From Diplolepis rosae (Eukaryota > Arthropoda > Insecta > Hymenoptera > Diplolepididae): DNA of 64,000 bases. The translations under genes and the position numbers were made by a program. Numbering within the stretch: the stretch's first letter is position 1; every line of letters begins with the position of its first letter. The DNA lies in the NCBI GenBank assembly GCA_030998225.1, contig JAPYXD010000308.1:4660001-4724000 (forward strand). The letters are read 5' to 3'. This document shows, in pieces, positions 9,720-20,893 of the stretch. Below the pieces are notes generated by a model, which saw only the letters and a program-made list of their open reading frames with translations, made no database searches and was not told the DNA's origin.

Positions 9720-11930
9720 AAAATGAAGAAATTAATTAAAATTTCTATTTTAACTATGAAGTCAACAAATCACTTTATAATTTTCCCCAAAATGACCTTC
9801 GAAACAAATTTTTTAACGTTTTTTTTTTTTTAAATTTTCAATAAAATAAATAAATAAACAAAATTTCAATTTCCTCATTGAACTCTTTATATATAAATAT
9901 ATATCATCATAAATAGTTTGCATTTCAGAAAATATAAAATATCTTTTTACTTTTCTAACACAGACAAGCAATTCTAACAAAATATTCAGAAACTTGTTTT
10001 GTTATTAAATTCTCAAACTTTCCAATAAATTAATGCATAGGCCCTGCATTTCCTTGAAAATGTGTGGAAGCTTTATGACTCCGGTTAAAATTTACTATCT
10101 TTCCTTTATTGCCCGGGCAGTCTGATCCTCTTATAGTCAGTTTGTGGAAAATAATATGGTTTTCAAAACAGCGACGCAGAAAGAAAATGATTAAAACTAA
10201 AAATAAATTTATCAAAATTCAACGAATTTCAATGACTTAAGGTTAATTAAAATTTTAATTACAACAGATGAGACTGAAGAATTTGGATAAAATTACTTAT
10301 AAAACTCAATTTTTATCCCAAAGAATTTTCATGCCCTTTTTTATCGAGGTCTTTCTGTTTATTTCTAAGTTATTTTTCTAGTTTATCTCACATTACCAAA
10401 GATTATTTCTAACCATATTTATATCCTGCTATATTCTTGTTACTTCTTTCCATATTTTATAAATATTCAACAATAATAATTTTTGTCTTTTGTTTTTATG
10501 TACTCGCATCTACATTTTAAGTTACACTTATGCATAAACGTGGTCTAGTTTTTTTCCGCTCATGTGTTTTTTTAAAATTTATGCGTCAGTGTTCAATATT
10601 AATTCTTAAGAATTTTCTTATGTTCTCAAAAAATGTTTATGTATAATTTTATGTAATTTTTCTCATTTTTATTCCTCACACAATACCAAAGTTGTACTCA
10701 AAAATAGGTCTTATATGTACAATATTTACTAGTTACTTTTTTCATATTTTAGAAATGAAGATCACTGATGGGGACTTCAATCAGAATCGAAATGTTTGAT
10801 TGAAACTACTGTTTTTTTCATTTATGGATCCTAAAGGTAATCAGCCAACATTGCAAATATTTATGTAAGATTTACAATAATACCAGGTCACCAGTTCTGT
10901 AAAATCCTAATAAAGTTAAGGTGAAATTATCAATTGATTTTATGTAAGTAATTTATTATTTTTGAACAAAATATAAATTAATGACACTATACCGCTTGGG
11001 GTGAATTCAAGGCCCTGGATTAAAAGGCCTTTTTCAGCCATTTAAATGGTTAAGTTATATATTAGTGTGAATAAAATGTATTACTAATAGTGTGTTGAAT
11101 TAAGTTGTCAAATCAACATGAAATTGTCATATTGAAGTGTCTTAACATATCACTATGAAGCAATACGTCATCAATATGAATTTCAATACCGACATTTAAA
11201 TGTTCATTGCTGAGCACCTCAGCACAGAAAAATTGCTTTATATGTCTGATAATAATATTGTCTTTCTAAAGTATATTTCGATATGGTTGTAACAATGAAG
11301 TTATTTAAAAATTTTGAAAAAAATAGATACATTTTTACTTTTTGAGTTATAGGTCCTGACGCTTTTCACTTACAGCTCTTGTTCATTTTTCGCCTGCTTC
11401 ATTGTAATATTTTAATTTTTAAATAATAATTAGTGTGAATTAATAATCAAAAGCAGCTTTCCATTAACCTAAATATATGAATCTGTTAATATAAAAATGT
11501 ATTTACTTTACTTTCGCTAACTATTCATGAAGGATCTTGAAATTTTATGTAGGAAATAATATTAAATTGTTTATGATGGTATAAAAAACATTTAAACCTT
11601 TTGAACTCTAAGAGTAAAATCTGTCATTGAGATTGTGTTTGATGACGAGATTATTGCCGTTCTTAGCTCATAAAACTCAAAATTAAATGAAATAACTTTT
11701 GGTAACTGCTTGTGTTTAATTACCTTGTAATCAGAGAAAGAGAATCATCAGACCTCAAAAAGTCAGAATATCACAAATAAATAACATTAATTTATAATCG
11801 AATATCATCCCAATCACAATTACATACGTGTCAGAATCATGAAGGAAAGAATGTATCATATTGATAGCATTCCAAAGTATGATTTTGATTATCTTAACTA
11901 TTATTTACAGGGGAATTCCGAGATGGCGCT
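9720..11930. other. AT-rich non-coding stretch with one hammerhead-like motif
   Basis: No protein-coding signal is visible. A degraded hammerhead-like sequence at 10765-10792 (listed separately) suggests that part of this region derives from Penelope-type elements like the one just upstream. The rest shows only AT-rich sequence. Confidence 0.4.
10765..10792 (+). ncRNA. Degraded hammerhead ribozyme-like motif
   Basis: CTGATGGGGACTT, a short loop, then AATCGAAAT resembles the hammerhead core CUGANGA...GAAA with a weak stem II. The first box ends in G instead of A and stem II has a mismatch, so catalysis is unlikely. I list it because better-preserved relatives occur at 28427, 40741 and 41249. 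Confidence 0.3.
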
Positions 11931-12215
11931 AGGATAGAGTGAATGTGAAAGCAAGCATGAAGCTTGTCATAGCAACATATGAGTAGAAAAGAAACAGGAG
12001 AATTGTCTGTCTCTTTCTACTACTATGTTACTATAGCAAATTGCATGCATTTAACGCACAAACATGGAGATCCATGCGCACAAACTGAAGGTGAAATCCA
12101 TGGAGAATAGACATAAGGAGACCAAAGTAATGTACATCAACTTCACGAAAAACGAGTACGTTTTTTCGGGAAGTATTTGCCCGAACTTCCCGTGCGTGGC
12201 GCTAGTATGAACAAA

Positions 12216-13890
12216 TGGTCCATGCCAGCCCCCTGCATCGCTGAGTTGAAAATGACATGAATTGTGACTGGCTGCCATGGTGGCGCTGACTGTTCATTGG
12301 GCCGACATATACGAAAATCACATTATAAAATGTAGTTATTTAAGCTTTTCCCTGAGAATTTTCAAATTTTCGAGTTCTTGAACGGTACTGAGATGAAGTT
12401 CGCGAGTCTAGAAACAAATGTCCAAATAAATTGGTGCAAAAAATGGTGAAATGTGTCTATTTTGGGTGTAAATTTGGGTATAAGTCCTTCAGGATGATAT
12501 GAAATGAAAAGAAGGTCATGCGATTTGCGAAAAGCATTTTGACCCAGAAGATATTCTTCAAGAGAGGTTAACCTATGCGCTCGGTGGAGTAAAAGTTTTG
12601 GGAAGAGTAAGTACGTCGAACATATTGTTTATTTTCTTAATTAGTTCAAAATAAAACATTTTATTTGATAGAGATGTTAATAATTAACTACATAATATAA
12701 TAAAGATTAATGTCTCAATATTAATTAATTGTATCTACCTGTGCAATGAATTTCTTTTGCACCGCAATAAATGTCTCTCAAATACTTATCGCAAATAAAT
12801 TCAGTTGCAAACATTTTGTCTGATAGAAGTTAAAAAATAGATAAATGAAAGTGACTGAAATAAAAAGGACATGAGAAAGAATATTTTTTTAAATTTTGAA
12901 TTGAAGTTAATGTAAGCTTGTTAAAATAGGATTGTCTTGAAGTGGAAAACAATTTCTGATTTCTAACAATTTTGTTATGAAAATAAAGTTTTGGACTTTA
13001 AAAAAGAATATAAGTTCAGATTTTTTGTTAATTTAGATTCCTTACTTTTTAATGCTTATAGTTTTACCGAATTACATAGAATTCCGAAAATATTAGAAAT
13101 TAGAAACTTAAATTCATAATTTTACGATAAATGAATTTCAAAATAAAATAATACAACGCAGATAAATAAAAAAGAAGTAAATTGAAAAATTGATTAAATA
13201 TGTTGTATATACATAAATAGAAAAATAAGTATACTGGTAGATAACGAAATTTTTTTTAGAGCACTTATGAGAGACCACAACTATTTCACTGCTTTAAACT
13301 ATAATATATTATAATAATATAATCTTAATATATTTCATTAATTAATAATTTATTTCATAGTAAAATATTAAGAAAATTATTAGTTCAAATTCCCAACAGT
13401 ATTTTTGAAATGTTTATATTTAAAAAAAAGTTTGATTTAATTACAGTAGTAATATATAGTGTATATACTATATTGCATTTATTGTAATATGTTATATAAT
13501 ATGACAAATAATCAAATTTTATAATGATGGCATTATTTATTAGTATTAATATTTAAATTTAACGCAAAACAATTATAAAATAAAGAACATGACCCAAATA
13601 ATGCAATTCCCGCCAGAATTTGGAAATTAGATTTTTGCCTAAAGTGAATGTCTTAACCTTTTCGAAGAGAATAAATTTTTGTAAAAAATATGAAGATCTT
13701 ATTAGATTATTATCATGTATAAGAAAATGCGATAAAATAGTTTTTATTAGGAGAAAATTAAATTTTTATTCTTTTTCCCATGCATTTTTTTGAATCTAGG
13801 GCCTATGAACGGTCAGCGCCGCCACCGGCAGCAGTCAACCTTCGCGTAATTTTTTTCTTATGCATTTGGTCGCAAGATTCAGGGGGCTGG
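12216..13890 (+). mobile_element. Deleted P-superfamily element (copy Z1)
   Basis: It begins CAGCCCCCTGCATC and ends CAGGGGGCTG, and is preceded by GTCCATGC and followed by GTCCATCG, a near-match 8-bp target duplication as made by P elements. Subterminal inverted blocks (GGTGGCGCTGACTGTTCAT on the left, and a right counterpart with GGCGCTGACCGTTCATAGG) resemble the subterminal repeats of Drosophila P. It carries a damaged THAP exon near the left end and no other coding sequence. The element at 56450-59320 is an inverted copy, apart from its own insertions. Confidence 0.8.
12443..12606 (+). pseudogene. THAP first exon with an internal deletion
   Basis: Starting at ATG 12443 the frame gives MVKCVYFGCKFGYKS, the first zinc-ligand pair of a THAP C2CH finger. 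About 73 nt are then missing compared with the sister exon at 58706-58942, which shifts the frame. Downstream, GAAGGTCATGCGATTTGCGA still encodes the second half (E-G-H-A-I-C-E, leading to a degraded C-x2-H-F) in another frame. A donor, AGA|GTAAGT, is intact at 12606. The start codon is preserved here but lost in the sister copy. Confidence 0.8.
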
Positions 13891-14436
13891 TCCATCGGTC
13901 CATGCCGTCCATGTTGGCCGCTGTCGCGAAAATAGAATAATTAACCTCAAACGAACAATAATTAAATAATATATATTAAATTATTGTGCAAAGTATTTAT
14001 TATAAACTTTAAAAATTATATTACGCCGTCCAATCTCCTCGCGTTAGCAGCGCAGTGTACCGGTGTACTGTATATTTATTTTAGTTCAATATCGAAATGG
14101 TAAGTACTTCTATTTATCTTTCGTTAATTTTGAATGATATATAATTATAATGTATGTAATACTTTTTTCAGATTAGTACAAAGAAAAAGAATGTGCATCG
14201 GAGATGCGCATTATGCAGTTTCAAACGGTACAAAGGCAATAAAGAAAATGTTCTCTGCCGAAGTTTTTTTAATGTACCACAGGTAGGGAAAGAATGATAT
14301 ATAATAGTGTTAGACGTATAAAATTTAAGGTAGTTGTTGCGCCAAAAATCAGTCTCTGGAAAAAGAAGTTTTTCTATGATTTCAAGACTGGTAATTATAT
14401 CATCAGTCGTGTCATATGTAAGGAAAGACACTCTTT

Positions 14437-14482
14437 TTAATCAAAATAAAACCAATACCTTCTCATCCATGATGAGAATGTA
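14437..14482 (-). repeat. Terminal fragment of a HINE (Helentron-like) element
   Basis: About 45 bp match the 5' end of the HINE copies at 37867-39268 and 56922-58232 (AAACCAATACCTTCTCATCC, then ATGATGAGAATGTAAAAA). It lies in the second intron of the THAP/P gene, next to a palindromic MITE. Confidence 0.7.
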
Positions 14483-14501
14483 AAAATTTTAAAATTATAA
14501 A

Positions 14502-14902
14502 AAATAATATTTTAATAATGTTTTTTGTAATAGGATATTTCCTTATTATCGCTCCATACCAAATTTTCACAAATGGTGCGATTCTGATAAATCATGAATC
14601 ATTTTTTTAGGAATAGGATTCTCTACAACTTTACCGTTTCCGATTTTTGAAAATAAATTCTTTAATGGTTGAAATCATTAAAAAACAATTTTCCAAAACG
14701 AAATTTTTATAAACAAATTGCTGAATTTGATAATAATTGATTCATTTTCAAAAATCGGAAACGGTAAAGTTGTAGAGAATCCTTTTCCTAAAAAAATGAT
14801 TCATGATTTATCAGAATCGCACCATTTTTGAAAATTTGGTATGGAGAGATAATAAGGAAATGTCCTACTACAAAAAACATTATTAAAATATTATTTTATT
14901 TT
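14502..14902. mobile_element. Palindromic MITE in a transposase intron
   Basis: AATATTTTAATAATGTTTTT near 14504 is mirrored by AAAAACATTATTAAAATATT near 14877. Inward, GGTGCGATTCTGATAAATCA pairs with TGATTTATCAGAATCGCACC, and CTCTACAACTTTACCGTTTC with GAAACGGTAAAGTTGTAGAG. The arms are about 190 bp. Its core is related to the palindromes at 16100-16445 and 42050-42380, so the three form one family. Confidence 0.8.
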
Positions 14903-16444
14903 ATATTCGATTTTACTTATCAGAGAAGTAAATGAAATAAATAAATTATGTTTGGGAAATTAAAGAATTTACATCGAATGCCCATTTTTTAAATCTCGTA
15001 AAATTGCGTGGGAAAGTTTTTACTTGAGAATTTTTAATAAAAAAGTATTATTATTACAGGATGAAAGGGTCAGAAATATATGGGAAGATGCCATTTCGCA
15101 ATCCTTGAACAAATTAGATTGTATATGCGAAGCACATTTTTGCGAAGAAGATATTGACTCGCATTTTGAAACTAAAATGCCAGATGGGACAATTAATCGT
15201 ATAAAAAAAGGGAGAATGAGACTGAAACCAAATGCTATTCCTAGAAAGGTTATATATTTTTACTTATATAGAAACATTGTACCCAATAGCATTTACACTT
15301 TGAAATGTATTGCAGATTGGAACGTGTGAAAAGAGAATGCCTGATTGTGGGGATGAAGCCAATGTGGTGCTTGCACCATCTATATTGAACGTTGCGAATG
15401 TTGGAAACCTCGATCATGAGAATCGCCCGACACTTGTAGATTCAGTAACGGAAAGCGATAATCACTTTTCATTCTTTTCAAAGGTAATGTATAATATAAA
15501 CTTTCCACCCTTAGTTATTAGGCCTCTTTTAATCATTATCAATATCAACATAAAAAGTGAACTATTAATTTTTTTCAGTATGTTAACTTTAACTTGGAAA
15601 GCTCTTACACCGCTTCTGATGTTGCGGGGCTCAATCTTGAAGATTCCACAATGCTTCCAATAGAGGATTACAGCATGCACGAAATTTTACATTCGGAAGT
15701 ATGGCGCCACTTATTTAAATTTTAAATTACATAAATATAAAGCCTATTTTAATTATCACCATTCGATGTAAAATATGAAATATTGCTTGATTTCAGAATC
15801 TAATCACCGTTTCGGAAAACTCTTTCTACGCTTCTGATGTTCAAGATCTCAGTGTCGAAAATTTCACAGCGTTTCTAGTAGAGGATAATGATATGCATGA
15901 GACTTTTTCTTCGGAGGTATGGCGCCATACATTTCAATTTTATATAACATAAATATAGGCCACTTTTAAGGTAGTACGATCACGAAAATTAGACCTCAGG
16001 CAAAAATAGATAATTTTGCTTTCAAGAGTAGTAATATTATTATTGAAGGGCTAATTTGAAAGACAAAAGATTACTTTTAAGAAAAAAATTTGAACGCAAA
16101 AAAATAATGTTATTAATAAATTTTATTTTTGCCCAAACTTATTTTCTTATCGCTTCGAGCCAAATTTTAAAAAATGATGCGATTCTAATAAATCACGGTT
16201 CATTTTTTTCTAAAAAAGATTTTCTACAACTTGACCGTTTTCTATTTTTGAAATTGAATTAATTATTACAAAATACAGCAATTTGTTTATAAAAATTTTG
16301 TTTTTTTATAATTTCAGCCATTAAAGAATTCATTTTCAAAAATCGGGAACGGTCAAGTTGTAGAGAATTTTTTTCTTAAAAAAATGAACCGTGATTTATT
16401 AGATTCGCATCCTTTTTAAAAATTTGGCTCGAAGCGATAAGAAA

Positions 16445-17537
16445 TGTGACGTCCAATTTATAATTTAAAAAATACCATACCTATCTAAAGTCTAGAGTTA
16501 ATTGCCCTGTCTACGTTCCTCTATTTGTTGTAAATAATAAACAACTAACCGGGTTGAGGATAAGCCAAATGAATTTAAGAAAGTTATTATTTAAGTAAAT
16601 ATTTATTTATAAATTAAAATATATATATTTTTAATAAAAACAACCCAAGCTACTTAGTTACGCTGATTGCAGTTTTCTCTTTTCTTTTGAAAATAGTTGT
16701 CTAACCTTATTAAGTGAGTCTCTGGATGAGGTGTAGTTATATATGTATATATATATATATATATATCTTCAAGGGTTGTCCGGTCCAGCACTGGCACTTG
16801 CACACTGTAATCCTTTAGTCCGCTGTGGTTCGCCTCTTCACCAGACAGCGCTTCGATTATAGGGATTTAGAAATTTAGTTTTCTGAGACACAACGGCGCG
16901 ACGAATTGACTGATTCTCCGTTTCTCACTATCCGACCTTGTACGAACTCGTTGATCTATTTTTAGACGACGCGACGATTTAGGGTCTCGAATTACACTTG
17001 TACTGCAGCTCTCGGATTACTGTCTTTAGAGTTTCCATGCATCTGTTTATATAGGGATATGGTGTTTTAAGGCATTGCAACTCAGTCGGCCAATGCATTA
17101 GATTTTAGATCCGAGCATTTCAACAGGGGTTGGCGCTTCCATAAGAATCTTAGGTTTCAGTGTGTTGGGTTGACAGGCTGGGCTGGCTTTATTAGTGTGC
17201 GTTGGGAGTCACACCGATTTCCAATCTGTGTGATCATAGTAGGTATATCGTCTTCTTCTTAGTGTAAGTGCTACATGCACTTTCTTACGGTGTAGCGTAG
17301 ATGTGTCAACTGCATCAGTTAGGCTTAGTCGCAAGGGTTAATTTCATTATTTGTATATATAGGCAATAAAGAAAAGGTGACAATACAATTATCGTACAAT
17401 GGGTTACAATTAATTAATTAACAATTTCAATCAACAATTATTATGTCATTTCATTTAAACAATCTTCATTGTTTATACAAATATCTTGAATGATAGTTAT
17501 AAACGAATATAGTTTATAAATCGTATATGATAACAGC

Positions 17538-17584
<47 letters not shown>

Positions 17585-17893
17585 GATGAATAATAATAAT
17601 AATAATGATGATAATCATTATTATTATTATACGGTTAAAATAACATTATTGTTATATAACATTTGTTGTAGTTTGTAAATTGTTTTTGATAACAGCAATA
17701 GCTATGATAATGGTAAACAACAATGAAATATAATATTGTTGTAATTAATAGTTTATTAATCGTATGGATTTTTCATTGTTATATGATAGTAATATTATCG
17801 ATTATTATATGTAATTAGCTATAATAATAATAGTATGTAATAAAAATATAATATATGATAAATATATGATATATTAGTCATGGATACGTGACA
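16445..17893 (-). mobile_element. Solo LTR nested in the TTAA element
   Basis: A 1449-bp block starts TGTGACG and ends CGTGACA, bordered by GAAA on both sides (16441-16444 and 17894-17897), as expected for a Ty3/gypsy-type LTR with 4-bp duplication. It interrupts the palindrome between CGATAAGAAA and its continuation, so the boundaries are independently supported. On the minus strand CCTATATAAACAGATGC near 17055 looks like a promoter TATA box, suggesting minus orientation. It contains a long AAT microsatellite (17540-17583). No internal retroelement genes flank it. Confidence 0.7.
17538..17620. repeat. AAT trinucleotide microsatellite
   Basis: Uninterrupted AAT units run from about 17540 to 17583, followed by impure units to about 17605. 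It lies inside the solo LTR. Confidence 0.95.
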
Positions 17894-20893
17894 GAAAATT
17901 AGATTGGGAAAAAATAAAATTTATTAATAACATTATTTTTTTGTGTTTTAAATTTTTTTCATGAAAAATAATCTTTTCTCTTTCAAATTAGCCCTTCAAT
18001 AATAATATTGCTATTCTTGAAAGCAAAATTATCTATTTTTGCCTGAGGTCTAATTTTCGTGATCGTACTACCTTAATAGTTATCATTCGACGTAAAATGC
18101 GAAATATTGATTCATTTCAGAATCCAGTCTTTATCTCGGAAAATTCGTTCCAAGCTTCTGCAGCTAGAGCCCACAATCTCAAAGATTCTACAGTGCTCCT
18201 AGTAGAGGATGACGATATGCACTATCCTGTTCTTTTGGACGTATGGCGCCACTTATCTTAATCCTTATATTACATATATATATACGTATCTTTTAATATT
18301 TATTTTTAAATATATTTCTTTCTTTCAGAATGCATGTCTTAAATCAGACAATTATGTTGAACGTGAATCCCGTTGTCGTGAGCAGACTTTAAAAGAAAAG
18401 GCAAGTTGTTTTGGAGCATATGCTCTAAGTGTATGATTTTTTTACAAAGGAGTAGTTTAACTAATGCTTAATTTAAGGTTTTCAAGTGTTTTAAAATTTT
18501 TTAGAATGTAAATAAGTTTAAAGTGTTAGAATCTTTCATGCTTGATATTAATTTCTGCAGAAAGAAGAGAAGGCGAATGCATATTCATTCAAAAAGTTGC
18601 AACGTGACGTTGAGAAAAGATTACATGATTCTTGGTCGTTATTTTCATGTAACCGATCTAAAGTTATATTAGGTCAGTGGAATAAATTGGGCTCCAGTCC
18701 AAAGAAGTTGCTTATTGATACGGACATGTCTGCAAAGGTATATAAATAATGTGATCACGAACGTTTCACTGATCATAATGATGCAATCATTCGTGAGCTT
18801 TTGCATACAGAAACTAGAACGTCAGACAAATGAAGCTGAACAATCAAAATTTTTTGCAGGTTTACCTCCATGAAGTGCAAACGATGCTGCCAGGAATAAG
18901 AGATGTCCGTTCCTTTGAAGATGTTTTGTATAACTTAGCACTTTTACGAGACATAAAGCCTTGTCCCGGAATTGATAGAAGTACAAGGTGAGTTGCTCAT
19001 TAATATGAAAATTTTTGTCAGTCACTGTAACTTACATGAATGCAAGTCTGAATTTTATATGTATTAATTTAGGTCGGAGGTATGTTGTGGATATTTTGAA
19101 CGAAAATCACGAAGTGAACTATGCATACCATGTCGCCTGCAACGACGGAAAATAATTAGTCGTAAAGAATATCAGAAGAAACGATCAGAAAATGAATCAA
19201 TGAAGAAAAAGCTGAACCTAGTACGCCCGCTTAAAGAAAAAGTGAAGCGTTTGAAAAGAAAAGTTTGTATTACGCTCAATATATCTTATTTGAAGACCCA
19301 AATTTTATATTTTTTAGTATCGAAATGTCTCTGTCCCAAAATTCAGAATGGACAGTCAAATAGTCCACATAAGTTTCGCTAATCCATGCCCGCCAGTTTC
19401 TTGGGACGCGCAGACGCAACTTTTCATTATATTTAATTCAAATAAAGCTTATATGATGATATGATATTATATTTCATATAAATGTATATTTTTATTTTTT
19501 GTAATCAGAAATAATCTTAAATATTTCTGAATCAGGTTAGCAATCTCAGAGAAGGCATGATGCACATGAAAAATAAGTGCGCTCAAAGGAATGAAGCGAA
19601 AATGGAAGAGAAAATTTGCGAATTACCAACTGAGCAGCAAGAAGCAGTTCGAGCCTGTTTTGAAGCAGCGAAAGTAAAAAGTCCGCGTTGAAAACGCTAC
19701 GATATACGCTGGGTGTACGAGTGTATTCTCATGCGAATTAAAAGCAAAAGTTTGTACCAACATATTTTGAATAGAAAAATATTATCCGTTCCAACTTTGC
19801 AAACCTTGGATTCTTATTTGAAAAAAATGAATTCTTCGTACGGTTTTAACTTGAATGTTTTTGAATCTCTCAAAGAGAAATCTTCAGATATGAGTGGACT
19901 AGCAAGAAGAGGTAATAAAATATATTATCATTTGTATTATTATTATTATCATATACTATTATAGCATTATTTGTAATTATGAAGAGTTTCCCTTTTTTAG
20001 TAACAATTAAGACTTTTTTCACCCAGACCGTAGTTTTTTTTGCGATTCTCTTACTGTCGTGCAAAAAAATCTCTCTTGACACGTCAGATTTCCTTTTCAG
20101 GAGTTCTCTTACTTGACGAAATGCAATTGAGTGCCACAGTATCATTCGACAGAAAAAATTTTCGCTTTAACGGATTCACTGATCTTGGTGCCCATACTCC
20201 AGTTCCACAAAGTCGGGAACTAGGAGATCAATCTTTAGTATTTATGTATCAACCGTTCGCTGGGAAATGGGTGCAAACTCTGACATGCTTTCTTAGCAAA
20301 GGCTGTGCAACGGGAAAAATTCTAAGCCACCTAGTGGTAGAATGTATTAATCTATTGCACGCATGTGGATTATACGTAGACGCAGTCATAAGCGATGGAG
20401 CGCAATGGAACAGAGGAATGTGGACTCAGTTTGGAATAAATCAGGATAATGTTTCTTGCGATCATCCTTGTGAAAAAGACGAAAAACTATGGTTTCTGTC
20501 CGACTTTCCACATTTAATTAAAAACCTGCGAAATTTTCTCGTGTCGAGAGAAGATACATGGGTAAATTTTTCGCATTAACCATTTATATAAATATATTAT
20601 TGAATTTTTCAAGTATGTATTAAAAATGTGACTTTATTGCAGAATTTATAAAGTAAAAAATATTTTTTAATTGATGCTTTCACTCCATTCTTTAAACATT
20701 CATTAATTGAAAATTGTACTCAAAATTTAATCTTGCAGCGTTCCAATATTCCCACAATGTTACAAAATCTTATTAATCATTATTTTAGTAGAATTATTTT
20801 CAAAATATTTAAAAAATAAATGTAAATATTTTGATTAAATACTCTGTCAAATTTTGCATTTGACTGATCTTGCAAAATTGTTGAAAGTTTTGA

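Larger units (their letters stand above)
15970..18072. mobile_element. TTAA-flanked palindromic element in a duplicated intron
   Basis: Terminal inverted repeats of about 90-100 bp start GGTAGTACGATCACGAAAAT and end with its complement at 18072. TTAA lies on both sides (15966-15969, 18073-18076). The sister intron after exon 15579-15698 has a single TTAA at the corresponding position and no insert, so it serves as an empty site. The core (16100-16445) is a palindrome of the family also seen at 14502 and 41980. No transposase is present. A solo LTR (16445-17893) is nested inside. Confidence 0.85.
15579..18240 (+). repeat. Three tandem copies of a 120-nt transposase exon
   Basis: Exons 15579-15698, 15797-15916 and 18121-18240 are each exactly 120 nt, phase 0 at both ends, and encode related 40-residue segments. 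All three share the pattern ...S-x-A-S...L-x-(D/N)-x-T...(I/V)ED-x-x-MH. Each is followed by GTATGGCGCCA, and the introns also align, so a ~218-bp exon-plus-intron unit was duplicated twice. The third unit is displaced by the 2.1-kb element at 15970-18072. No reading-frame damage occurs in any of the copies. Confidence 0.88.
14097..20561 (+). pseudogene. THAP/P-element transposase gene, 13 exons read
   Basis: Predicted exons: 14097-14099 (ATG only), 14172-14282, 15060-15248, 15316-15483, 15579-15698, 15797-15916, 18121-18240, 18329-18430, 18561-18737, 18860-18987, 19073-19262, 19536-19911, 20101-20561. All junctions are GT-AG and the frame is kept throughout, giving about 755 codons. Exons 2-3 encode a THAP finger (CALC...IWEDA...CEAHFCEEDI...AIPRK). 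Exon 12 has LPTEQQEAVRACFEAAK, and exon 13 has LLLDEMQLS, VISDGAQWNRGMW and DFPHLIKNLRN, which match the RNase H-like catalytic domain of P transposase and THAP9. The first Asp (in LLLDE) and second Asp (in ISDG) are present. One TGA at 19689-19691 interrupts exon 12 where relatives read through, and no exons after 20561 are visible, so the last catalytic acid and the C-terminus are missing. A hAT-like element starts 330 bp downstream. Confidence 0.85.
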
